Source of the DNA: Chloroflexota bacterium
Lineage (GTDB): Bacteria > Chloroflexota > Anaerolineae > UBA1429
NCBI GenBank assembly: GCA_014360745.1
Contig: JACIWY010000237.1
Location: 1-6,123, forward strand
DNA: 6,123 nucleotides
Direction of reading: 5' to 3'
The position numbers were made by a program, and so were the translations under genes. Position 1 is the stretch's first letter. Each line of letters starts with the position of its first letter. Below the pieces are notes generated by a model, which worked only from the letters and a program-made list of their open reading frames with translations, searched no databases and was not told the origin of the DNA. This document shows positions 1 through 5,686 of this stretch, piece after piece.

Positions 1-3
1 TCG

Positions 4-10
4 CTCCTTT
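4..10 (-). promoter_or_regulatory. Possible ribosome binding site of a gene beginning left of the window
   Basis: Read on the minus strand, these bases are AAAGGAG, a strong Shine-Dalgarno match, placed about 30 bases after the stop codon of the wall-anchored protein gene and only a few bases from the window edge. It could serve a further minus-strand gene whose start codon lies just outside. The same stretch can also fold as CTCC-AAAA-GGAG, so a small hairpin is the alternative. Without the flanking sequence neither can be settled. Confidence 0.3.
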
Positions 11-39
11 TGGAGGGGGGCACAGGCGCAGAACCGGCG

Positions 40-840
40 TCAAGCGTGGAAGCGTAACACGCGCAGCATATGGAGCCCGACGCCTATGAGGCCCAAGGCC
101 AGGCCCGCAAAGAGCCATGGGCTACCCCCGCCGGTTTGTGGCAAGGTGGGCGGGGAACTTGGTTCCTGTGGCTGAGGGGTCGCGCTTGTAGCCTTCCGAG
201 CGGGGGCCGGCCCCAGGAGGCTGATGGCGTCAAGGTTGACCATGGCCGTCTCATGCGCTGTGGGGAATTTTTTCCATACGCGGATAAAGATCGTCAACTT
301 GTCCGAGGTGGTGGTGACGCCGTGGGCATACGAATCAAAACGACCGGGCTTGTCCATCGGGTGCTCGCGCCAGCGATCCATCTCGACCCAATTCGTCACC
401 GCCCAAGGATCGGTGCCACCGTTGAAATCATAGCCCACCTGCACACGATAGTTGTAGCCAGACTGTTTTTCGGTACCTTCGGTGCTGCGCACCAACCCAT
501 AGAAGCTGAACATATAGCGGGCATTGGGCACGACATCGACCACCTGATAGATGCCGGCGTAACGATCGGGTTGGCTGCCGCCCACCCCGCCGGTGTCCAG
601 CTTGATGAGTTGGGAATACTCGCCGTCGAACACAGCCCTGTCCCAATCATCGGATTGAAAGCCATAGACGATATCGCCGCCGTTCTGAAATCCGGTCCAG
701 CCTTTGCCCACTCCTTGGACAAAGCCCTCCTCAAAGCTGCCGTTTTGCACCAGGTTCGCCGATTCGGCCGAGGCGGCGCAGGTCAGCAGCCATAGGCCCA
801 AAAGGACCAGGGCGAGTATTCCACCCCACCACTTGATCAT
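40..840 (-). CDS. Secreted, LPXTG-type cell-wall-anchored protein with a jelly-roll-like ectodomain
   Basis: 266-residue exported protein, probably displayed on the cell surface by a sortase. Residues 1-25 are a signal peptide: K3, a hydrophobic core at about 7-20, and an ASA site before E26. LLTC at 18-21 is a poor lipobox, so lipoprotein processing is less likely. The ectodomain (about 29-209) opens with the NGSFEEG motif seen at the front of carbohydrate-binding-like beta-sandwich domains and is rich in W, Y and F. It is followed by a Pro/Ser/Thr linker (211-232), the sorting motif LPQTG (233-237) with extra glycines, a hydrophobic segment (about 241-259) and a short basic tail (RVLR). The start is the ATG at 840, which has GGGAGGT seven bases upstream. 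A GTG at 855 would put that ribosome site inside the gene. Its own promoter lies upstream, so it is probably not only read from the serS operon. The ligand is unknown; binding of glycans is inference. Confidence 0.82.
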   Translation of the reverse strand: MIKWWGGILALVLLGLWLLTCAASAESANLVQNGSFEEGFVQGVGKGWTGFQNGGDIVYGFQSDDWDRAVFDGEYSQLIKLDTGGVGGSQPDRYAGIYQVVDVVPNARYMFSFYGLVRSTEGTEKQSGYNYRVQVGYDFNGGTDPWAVTNWVEMDRWREHPMDKPGRFDSYAHGVTTTSDKLTIFIRVWKKFPTAHETAMVNLDAISLLGPAPARKATSATPQPQEPSSPPTLPQTGGGSPWLFAGLALGLIGVGLHMLRVLRFHA

Positions 841-917
841 GCTCGAACCTCCCACTTGCCGGAATTCGCTTCGCTCTGCCGCCGGCGGCGGGCTCGCCCC
901 GATCGGCGGACGGAGCC

Positions 918-946
918 ATTATAGCACCGTCCAGGGCGATCCTCAA
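918..946 (-). promoter_or_regulatory. Sigma-70-type promoter for the wall-anchored protein gene
   Basis: On the minus strand TTGAGG (946-941) and TATAAT (923-918) are separated by exactly 17 bases. The -10 box is consensus and is preceded by TGC, giving an extended -10. Transcription would start near 911, leaving a GC-rich leader of about 70 bases that contains the self-complementary 12-mer at 878-889 before the ribosome site at 846-852. It lies in the 124-base gap after the methyltransferase stop codon, so the secreted protein has its own transcription unit. Confidence 0.72.
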
Positions 947-964
947 TGTCAGCTATAGGGATAT

Positions 965-1861
965 CTATTGCTTAAAGAGGTAAATGCCCTCTTCGATGGG
1001 CCATCGCGCCCCACAAGAAACGCAGACGAGCCCTCTCTCCTCCGGTAGCAGCGGCTCGTGGCCACAGGTCGGGCAGCGAAAGAGGCGAGTCGCCTCGACC
1101 AGCATCGGCTCGCCGGGTTTGAGCGCAATGCTGCGCACAAACACGCTGGCGCCGGGCGTCAGCGGGGCGGCAAGGCGTTGTAGGGCAGCATCTAGCAAGA
1201 CGAGTAAAGAGGGCGTAAAGATACGTTTCAGAAGCGCCGAACGCAATAGAGAAACGGATAAACGCCGTTCTGGCGCAAGGTCCGCCTTGCGCAAGCGCTC
1301 GGCTACCCAGTCGGGGTGAAAGTCATAGTGCAGCTCGGCGAACTCGTAGGGCTCGTGAGCAAAAGGGTTGAGGCCACGGCCCCCGGACAAAATATAACGC
1401 AAGATATTTTTTAGATGGCGTTTGTTCGCAAATTCCAAGACGAAGGTGCCCTGCGGGCGAAGGACGCGGGCGATTTGGCCCAGGGCCAGGGGCACATCGG
1501 CTAGATGATGCAGGACGCGCACCATAACCGCCGTATCGACCGCGTTCGTGGCCAGGGGCAGGCGGTAGAGGTCGGCAGCGATGTAGAGGAAGCGGTCGTC
1601 GCCGTATTGGGCGCGCGCGTATTCGAGTTGAGAGCGAGAATAATCCAACAAGATGACCTGCTCATAGCCACCGTAGAGATCGGCCAGGCGGCCAAAACCG
1701 GCGCCGATCTCTATCAGTCTGCGGCCTGTTGGCGGCAAGAGGCGGCGCAGCGCCACCCGCTCGGCCCCGTCCTCATATTCTCGCCCCTGGCCGGCCCAAA
1801 AGTCGGTGCGATAGCTGCTGCCCTCATAGTCACAAATGGGGGGCCGATCCTGGCCGCTCAT
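965..1861 (-). CDS. Class I SAM-dependent methyltransferase with C-terminal zinc ribbon
   Basis: 298 residues in two parts. Residues about 45-145 form a Rossmann-type SAM-binding domain: motif I EIGAGFGRL (51-59), the acidic residue after strand 2 at D73 (LLDYS), D97 in AADLYRLPL, the VRVLHHLAD segment (114-122) and LRPQGTFVLEF (135-144). These resemble the ubiE/methyltransferase-11 type. A helical middle region (about 150-235) may form the substrate lid. The tail (261-292) is a Trm112-like zinc ribbon with Cys263, Cys266, Cys280 and Cys283, ending in the GARWPIEEGI pattern typical of such ribbons. The ATG at 1861 has GGAGGG five bases upstream. The gene begins 25 bases after the serS stop on the same strand with no visible terminator, so it is probably co-transcribed and placed under serine T-box control. 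The substrate cannot be told from the sequence; a small molecule, lipid, RNA or protein are all possible. Confidence 0.85.
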   Translation of the reverse strand: MSGQDRPPICDYEGSSYRTDFWAGQGREYEDGAERVALRRLLPPTGRRLIEIGAGFGRLADLYGGYEQVILLDYSRSQLEYARAQYGDDRFLYIAADLYRLPLATNAVDTAVMVRVLHHLADVPLALGQIARVLRPQGTFVLEFANKRHLKNILRYILSGGRGLNPFAHEPYEFAELHYDFHPDWVAERLRKADLAPERRLSVSLLRSALLKRIFTPSLLVLLDAALQRLAAPLTPGASVFVRSIALKPGEPMLVEATRLFRCPTCGHEPLLPEERGLVCVSCGARWPIEEGIYLFKQ

Positions 1862-1882
1862 CCCGCCCTCCGGAGGAAAAAA

Positions 1883-1898
1883 TGTTTCACGTTAAACA
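1883..1898. other. parS-like ParB binding site (one mismatch)
   Basis: The plus strand reads TGTTTCACGTTAAACA. The established bacterial parS consensus is the palindrome TGTTTCACGTGAAACA, so 15 of 16 bases agree; the sole difference is G to T at position 1893. The left half-site (TGTTTCAC) is perfect, while the right one reads TGTTTAAC on the minus strand. The site overlaps the last codons and the stop of serS (Cys-Leu-Thr-stop). ParB loads DNA at such sites during chromosome segregation, and parS sites often sit inside genes near the origin. Whether this mismatch variant is bound here is inference; no parA or parB gene is in the window. Confidence 0.6.
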
Positions 1899-3176
1899 AT
1901 CGGTAGCAGCGCGGATGACCTCCATGCCGCCCATGTATGGGCGCACCACCTCGGGTACGACGATACTGCCGTCCTCTTGTTGGTAATTCTCCAGCACGGC
2001 GATCATGACCCGCGGCAGCGCCAGCCCCGACCCGTTGAGCGTATGCACATATTGGGGTCGGCCGCCGTCTGCGGGGCGATAGCGGATATTGGCCCGCCGC
2101 GCCTGAAAATCCTTGAAATTGCTGCACGAAGAGACCTCCAGCCACTCCTCTGACCCGGCGGCGTACACCTCCAAGTCGTATTTGACCGAAGCGGTAAAGC
2201 TCAAATCGCCGGTGCACATCTGTACCACGCGATAAGGCAGCTTCAGGCCGCGGCAAATGTCCTCGGCGTTGTCGATCAGGCGCATCAGCTCATCCATGGA
2301 TGTCTCGGGTTTGACGAACTTGACCATCTCCACCTTATCGAATTGGTGCCCGCGTTTGATCCCCCGCGTGTCGCGCCCGGCGGACATTTTTTCTCGACGG
2401 AAGCAGGCGGTGTAGGCCACGTGATAAATGGGCAGCTCCGCCTCTTCCAGGATCTCCTCTCGGTACATGTTGGTCACCGGCACCTCGGCGGTGGGTATTA
2501 GCCACAGGTCGTCTTCGGCGTCGAAATAAAGGTTCTCGCCGAATTTGGGCAAGTTGCCGGTGCCATAAAGGCACTCGCGGCGCACCATAAAGGGCGGATA
2601 GACCTCGGTATAGCCATGTTGTTGCGTGTGCACATCGATCATCCAGGCGATCAGCGCCCGTTGCAAGCGCGCGCCGGCCCCGCGCAGAATATAGAAACGC
2701 GAGCCCGAGATCTTGACTCCGCGCTCAAAATCGATAATGCCCAAACGCTCTCCCAGCTCCCAGTGGGGTTTGGGCGTGAAGGAGAAGGTCGGCAGCACAC
2801 CCTCTTGACGTACCACCACATTGTAGCTTTCGTCGGGGCCCACGGGTACGCTCTCATCGGGCAGATTGGGCACCTCCAACAGGAGTTGGTTCAGGCGTTC
2901 CTCCACCGGGCCCAATTCGGTCTCGAGGGCAGCGATCCTTTCCCCCACCTCGCGCATCTCGGCGATGAGCGTTTGACGCTGTTGCGCGTCACGGATGCGG
3001 GGAATCTCTTTGGATACCCGATTGCGCTCGGCGCGCAACGCCTCTACATCGCGCAAGATGGCTCTGCGGCGCTCATCTAATTCTAGGATCTCGTCGATGG
3101 GTGCCGTCGTGTTCAATGTCTCGATAGCCCGTTTGACCTCTTGGGCATGTTCACGGATATAGGCAAGGTCGATCAT
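1887..3176 (-). CDS. serS: Seryl-tRNA synthetase
   Basis: Class II aminoacyl-tRNA synthetase that activates serine with ATP and charges tRNA-Ser in the cytoplasm. The 429 residues match the usual bacterial length. Residues 1-105 are the N-terminal tRNA-binding arm, starting MIDLAYIREH and followed by a long charged antiparallel coiled coil (about 27-100). The catalytic core carries the serine-site motif TAEVP (229-233), motif 2 (CFRRE 258-262, then SAGRDTRG and the HQFDKVEMVKF strand at 277-287) and motif 3 (GSGLALPRV, 382-390, with the conserved Arg389). The start is the ATG at 3176: it gives the canonical N-terminus and has GGAGGAG at 3181-3187, four bases away. In-frame starts upstream would lie inside the riboswitch terminator and add 30 unlikely residues. 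The gene is preceded by a T-box leader and followed 25 bases later by a methyltransferase gene. The parS-like site covers its stop codon. Confidence 0.97.
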   Translation of the reverse strand: MIDLAYIREHAQEVKRAIETLNTTAPIDEILELDERRRAILRDVEALRAERNRVSKEIPRIRDAQQRQTLIAEMREVGERIAALETELGPVEERLNQLLLEVPNLPDESVPVGPDESYNVVVRQEGVLPTFSFTPKPHWELGERLGIIDFERGVKISGSRFYILRGAGARLQRALIAWMIDVHTQQHGYTEVYPPFMVRRECLYGTGNLPKFGENLYFDAEDDLWLIPTAEVPVTNMYREEILEEAELPIYHVAYTACFRREKMSAGRDTRGIKRGHQFDKVEMVKFVKPETSMDELMRLIDNAEDICRGLKLPYRVVQMCTGDLSFTASVKYDLEVYAAGSEEWLEVSSCSNFKDFQARRANIRYRPADGGRPQYVHTLNGSGLALPRVMIAVLENYQQEDGSIVVPEVVRPYMGGMEVIRAATDCLT

Positions 3177-3191
3177 CTTACTCCTCCAACA

Positions 3192-3238
3192 GAAAACCAA
3201 AAGGCACCTTCCGCCTCCTAGGACGAAAAGTGCCTCTT
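3192..3238 (-). terminator. T-box regulated intrinsic terminator
   Basis: On the minus strand AGGCACTTTTC pairs with GGAAGGTGCCT (11 pairs, two of them G-U, extendable outward by about three) around a loop GTCCTAGGAGGC, followed by TTTTGGTTTTC. The 5' arm contains the CTTTTC that in the alternative fold belongs to the antiterminator, so the two structures exclude each other. The U-tract is interrupted by GG. The serS ribosome site lies just beyond and is not part of the stem, so control looks transcriptional rather than translational. Confidence 0.82.
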
Positions 3239-3479
3239 TTCGCGGTGCCACCTGGCCTCGCCGCACGCCTTACGGCGCACAGCCTCATGGGCCCATCCCT
3301 GGGCCTCACCCGATAACGGGGGCTTCCGGTAACGCTTAACGGCCCCTGAACGCGGACCTTTTCGCGCACAGCTCGAGAGGGGATTTCGCCGGATGCGCCC
3401 ACTGTCTCGCACCAATCCGACAGCTCTCTGTGGGGCGTCGCTCCGCTACTTGGCTCTGTCCACGCTGCTCTATTCTGTT
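3192..3479 (-). promoter_or_regulatory. Serine-specific T-box riboswitch in the serS leader
   Basis: This leader senses uncharged tRNA-Ser and permits read-through into serS. On the minus strand the T-box core AGGTGGCACCGCG lies at 3253-3241. Its UGGC would pair with the tRNA NCCA end, with C opposite the G73 usual in bacterial tRNA-Ser. The antiterminator is AGG with CCT plus CGAAAAG with CTTTTCG, flanking the bulge TGGCACCG. Stem I is recognisable: AGTA (3450-3447) on the 5' side of the specifier loop, the distal arm with AGAGAG (3429-3424) and TTGGTGCGA (3415-3407) held by CTGTC/GACAG and CGCCC/GGGCG, then CGAAA followed by the specifier triplet TCC (3383-3381) and CTCGAGC. UCC is a serine codon matched by a GGA anticodon. 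A GGCCCA-GGGA-TGGGCC hairpin follows, probably stem III. The start near 3479 follows from the promoter. All motifs were read by eye; no folding program was run. Confidence 0.93.
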
Positions 3480-3485
3480 GCTGCT

Positions 3486-3514
3486 ATTATACCATGCTAT
3501 GTTGATGGCGTCAA
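3486..3514 (-). promoter_or_regulatory. Sigma-70-type promoter of the T-box-serS transcript
   Basis: The minus strand has TTGACG (3514-3509), a 17-base spacer and a consensus TATAAT (3491-3486). TGG just before the -10 box makes it an extended -10. Transcription would begin near 3479, about 20 bases before the recognisable part of T-box stem I. This placement supports both calls. It reads away from the plus-strand promoter at 3596-3625. Confidence 0.82.
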
Positions 3515-3595
3515 CGTGAGGCCTCTCTTTTTGTGGGAATCCCAGTTCCGAGTCTGGCTCTTCATGTCCTCTCGGCACGCGCAACAAGCCGGTGC

Positions 3596-3625
3596 TTGTC
3601 AAGACGACGCTTGTGCGGCTACAAT
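3596..3625 (+). promoter_or_regulatory. Probable promoter of the PHP hydrolase-sppA gene group
   Basis: TTGTCA (3596-3601) and TACAAT (3620-3625) are each one base from consensus and are separated by 18 bases. Transcription would start near 3632 and give a leader of about 118 bases before the ATG at 3750. No extended -10 is present. The 81 bases between this element and the divergent serS promoter (3515-3595) contain only a short inverted repeat, TGGGAATCCCA at 3534-3544. Confidence 0.55.
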
Positions 3626-3670
3626 GCGCGCGGCTCAAGAGAGGCTGACACCCCTAGCGATAAGCCGCTC

Positions 3671-3722
3671 GTCGCCGAGGGGGCATTCGCCCGTGTAGGG
3701 CGATGCCTCCTCGGATCGGCGA
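3671..3722 (+). other. Large hairpin in the 5' leader of the PHP hydrolase gene
   Basis: Bases 3675-3692 (CCGAGGGGGCATTCGCCC) pair with 3698-3714 (GGGCGATGCCTCCTCGG) around the loop GTGTA. This gives 17 pairs with one G-U and one bulged T. An outer GTCG (3671-3674) can pair with CGAC (3719-3722). A competing pairing of GTCGCCG (3671-3677) with CGGCGAC (3716-3722) would break the base of the main stem. A smaller pairing, GCGGCT (3630-3635) with AGCCGC (3663-3668), lies just upstream. No U-tract follows on either strand, so it is not an ordinary terminator. The ribosome site AAAGGA (3736-3741) lies 14 bases beyond the structure. It matches no riboswitch class I recognise. Confidence 0.6.
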
Positions 3723-3749
3723 CTACTCCATCTTTAAAGGACGGCTGCC

Positions 3750-4640
3750 ATGGTTTGGAACTCGCCTTTTTCGTTGCCCGGTACTTGGTACAAGGGTAAT
3801 CTGCACACCCATACTACCCAATCGGACGGAGAACGGACACCGGAGCAGGCCATCGAATGGTACGGCGCCCATGGCTATGATTTTTTGGCCATCACCGATC
3901 ACTGGGTGCATACGACGGGGCAGCTCGTACGCCCAGGCCTTTTGTTGCTCAGTGGCGCGGAGCTGCACGGGCCCGGTTATCACATGGTGGCTCTGGGGGC
4001 CCGGGGATTGCCTGATATGGCCTTGGCCGATGACCCGCGTGCCCTGGCCGACGAGGTTCGCCTCGCCGGCGGCTTGCCCTTCTTTGCTCATCCCTATTGG
4101 ACGGGGCAAACGGTGGACGATCTTCTGGCCGCGCCGGCCGTGGCCGGGATCGAGGTATACAACACGGTGTGCGACCGGGCCTATGGTCTGGGGTATGCAC
4201 GGGTTCATTGGGATGGCGCCCTCAGCCAAGGGAAACGCTTGGTGGGGCTGGCGACAGACGATGTACACTGGCGATATGGAGAGGAGGGCAAAGCTTTTGT
4301 TATGGTGCGCGCCGAGGCGCTTGAGGAACGGGCTATTCTGCAAGCGTTGGAGCGCGGCATGTTTTACAGCAGTACCGGCCCGCGTATCCTGGATCTGCGT
4401 TTGGTCGAGCTGCCCGATGGCAGCCGAGGGTTGCGCGTGGCCTGTAGCCCCTGTCGATATATCACCTTTCATGCCCACGCCTATCTGGGACGTCGTTTTT
4501 GGGCGTCGGATGGCCCCTGGTTGGATGCCGCCATCTATCCGCTCCGCCCTGAGCTGAGATACCTTCGGATAGAGTGTGGCGATGATCGCGGGGGCATCGC
4601 CTGGACCAACCCCGTATTCATGGCGGATGTGTTCGCTTGA
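3750..4640 (+). CDS. PHP-domain metallohydrolase (CehA/McbA-like phosphoesterase)
   Basis: 296-residue soluble protein with no signal peptide. It carries the metal-binding motifs of the polymerase and histidinol phosphatase (PHP) superfamily in order: NLHTHTTQSDG (17-27; H19, H21, D26), ITDHW (48-52; D50, H51), GAELHG (69-74; E71), H78, AHPYW (113-117; H114), GIEVYN (133-138) and the final D-x-H (DDVH 170-173). All expected ligands are present, so a di- or trinuclear metal centre is likely. A C-terminal beta-rich extension (about 212-296) ends in the WTNPVF pattern common in the CehA/McbA type. Family members hydrolyse phosphoesters or other esters; the substrate here is unknown. The ATG at 3750 has AAAGGA eight bases upstream, and the H-x-H motif lies close to the N-terminus as usual. 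The sppA-like gene follows after 38 bases, so the two are probably co-transcribed. Confidence 0.88.
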   Translation: MVWNSPFSLPGTWYKGNLHTHTTQSDGERTPEQAIEWYGAHGYDFLAITDHWVHTTGQLVRPGLLLLSGAELHGPGYHMVALGARGLPDMALADDPRALADEVRLAGGLPFFAHPYWTGQTVDDLLAAPAVAGIEVYNTVCDRAYGLGYARVHWDGALSQGKRLVGLATDDVHWRYGEEGKAFVMVRAEALEERAILQALERGMFYSSTGPRILDLRLVELPDGSRGLRVACSPCRYITFHAHAYLGRRFWASDGPWLDAAIYPLRPELRYLRIECGDDRGGIAWTNPVFMADVFA

Positions 4641-4678
4641 GTAGGCCCGAGCGGGGCAGTAGCTAGGAGAGCAGGGCG

Positions 4679-5632
4679 ATGAAAAATAAGCGTACACTCT
4701 GGTGGATCCTCGGTGCCGTGGTGTTGGTCGTGTTGGCCTGTGGAGGCCTGACGTTCGTGGGCATCTTGGCAGCGCTCCTGTCGAGCGGCCCGACCATGGG
4801 AGCGGGGGGTGCCGTGGCTGTGGTAGAGGTCAAAGGTGTGATCACCAGTGGCAAGGGGCCTCGGAGCTTGCAGAGCAATGTGGCCTATGCCGAAAACGTT
4901 CGGGAGGATCTCCAGGCGGCCGAAAACGATCCTCGCGTCAAAGCGATCGTGCTCGAGATTAACAGCCCGGGCGGAGGCGTAGTGCCCAGCGCCGACATTT
5001 ATCGAGCGCTGCGCGAGATGACCAAACCGGTGGTCGCCAGCATGGTCGATGTGGGGGCCTCCGGCGGCTATTATATCGCTTGCGGCACCGACCGCATCCT
5101 TGTGCGCCCGGCGACGATTACGGGCAGTATCGGCGTCATCGCCACGTTCGTGAACGCCGCCGAGCTTTTGGAAAAGCTGGGCATCAGCCCCCAGGTGGTG
5201 AAAACGGGCCGCTTCAAGGATCAGGGCAGCCTTTATCGCCCTCTGACCGAGGAAGAACTGGCTATGCTGCAAACGCTGCTCGACGAGGCCCTGGATGATT
5301 TCATTCAGGCCATCGTCGAAGGGCGCGGGATGCCCGAAGAAAGGGTGCGCCGCCTGGCGACCGGGCGCATCTTTTCCGGCAAGCAGGCGCTGGAGCTGGG
5401 CCTGGTCGATGGCGAGGGCAACCTGGATGATGCCATCGAACTGGCCGCGGAGCTAGGGCATATCCGCGGCAAGCCGCAGATCATCCGCTACGGGCCGCAG
5501 GCGCCGACCTTGTTGGACCTCCTTATGCAGGCGGTGAACGGCCCCGATCCCTCGGCTGAACGCGCTGCCGCCGAACGCTTGTTGGAGGACTTGAACAGGC
5601 CAGGGTTGCAATATCTCTACATCGGTCCCTGA
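4679..5632 (+). CDS. sppA: Membrane-anchored S49 serine protease (signal peptide peptidase SppA, short form)
   Basis: 317 residues, the length of the short Gram-positive/archaeal SppA rather than the roughly 600-residue enterobacterial form. A basic start (MKNKR) and one hydrophobic segment (about 8-34) anchor it in the membrane with the protease domain outside. The S49 fold follows: VAVVEVKGVI (46-55), the oxyanion-type NSPGGG (95-100), the nucleophile Ser128 in GASGGYYIA, TGSIGVIA (148-155) and Lys180 in KTGRFKDQGS. The 52-residue distance between Ser and Lys equals that of the S147/K199 dyad of Bacillus subtilis SppA. These enzymes degrade remnant signal peptides and membrane-associated peptides and work as oligomeric rings. 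The ATG at 4679 has AGGAGA eight bases upstream. The gene starts 38 bases after the PHP gene. A hairpin whose loop contains the stop codon ends the gene. Confidence 0.93.
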   Translation: MKNKRTLWWILGAVVLVVLACGGLTFVGILAALLSSGPTMGAGGAVAVVEVKGVITSGKGPRSLQSNVAYAENVREDLQAAENDPRVKAIVLEINSPGGGVVPSADIYRALREMTKPVVASMVDVGASGGYYIACGTDRILVRPATITGSIGVIATFVNAAELLEKLGISPQVVKTGRFKDQGSLYRPLTEEELAMLQTLLDEALDDFIQAIVEGRGMPEERVRRLATGRIFSGKQALELGLVDGEGNLDDAIELAAELGHIRGKPQIIRYGPQAPTLLDLLMQAVNGPDPSAERAAAERLLEDLNRPGLQYLYIGP

Positions 5633-5642
5633 GGGCCGATGT
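5619..5642 (+). other. Hairpin enclosing the sppA stop codon
   Basis: ACATCGGTCC (5619-5628) pairs with GGGCCGATGT (5633-5642) over ten pairs with one G-U. The four-base loop CTGA contains the sppA stop codon. Only a weak pyrimidine patch (CTACCTTTA) follows, so it does not qualify as a classical intrinsic terminator. It may stabilise the 3' end of the message or reduce read-through into the next gene. Confidence 0.5.
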
Positions 5643-5686
5643 GGGGATAAGCTACCTTTATGACACTCTACAGGAAAGGAGCTTCT

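Noticed and set aside
70..795. Long plus-strand open frame (241 codons) opposite the wall-anchored protein
   Set aside because: It is antisense to a gene with a signal peptide, sorting motif, promoter and ribosome site. Its protein has no recognisable domain and its composition is that of a GC-rich shadow frame.
841..855. GTG start five codons upstream of the wall-anchored protein's ATG
   Set aside because: These five codons contain the GGGAGGT ribosome site itself, so the ATG at 840 is the functional start.
1876..1898. Intrinsic terminator after serS (TGTTT...AAACA then TTTTTT on the minus strand)
   Set aside because: The stem is only five A/T-rich pairs and would be too weak. The inverted repeat is better explained by the parS-like palindrome.
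2413..2428. Second parS candidate around a CACGTG core inside serS
   Set aside because: Outside the six-base core only about four of ten flanking positions agree, roughly 10 of 16 overall, which is expected by chance.
3177..3266. Upstream in-frame start for serS giving 30 extra residues
   Set aside because: The extension covers the T-box core and terminator. The ATG at 3176 has an ideal ribosome site and yields the canonical synthetase N-terminus.
3675..3714. Intrinsic terminator between the divergent genes
   Set aside because: The hairpin is strong, but no T-run follows on the plus strand or, reading the other way, on the minus strand, and it lies in the leader of a gene rather than after one.
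3723..4697. 324-codon minus-strand open frame opposite the PHP gene
   Set aside because: The plus-strand protein carries all PHP metal ligands. The antisense frame has no motif or ribosome site and reads through into the next gene.
4535..5272. 245-codon minus-strand open frame opposite sppA
   Set aside because: The plus strand encodes an S49 protease with intact Ser/Lys dyad. The antisense product is His/Ala/Arg-rich with no domain.
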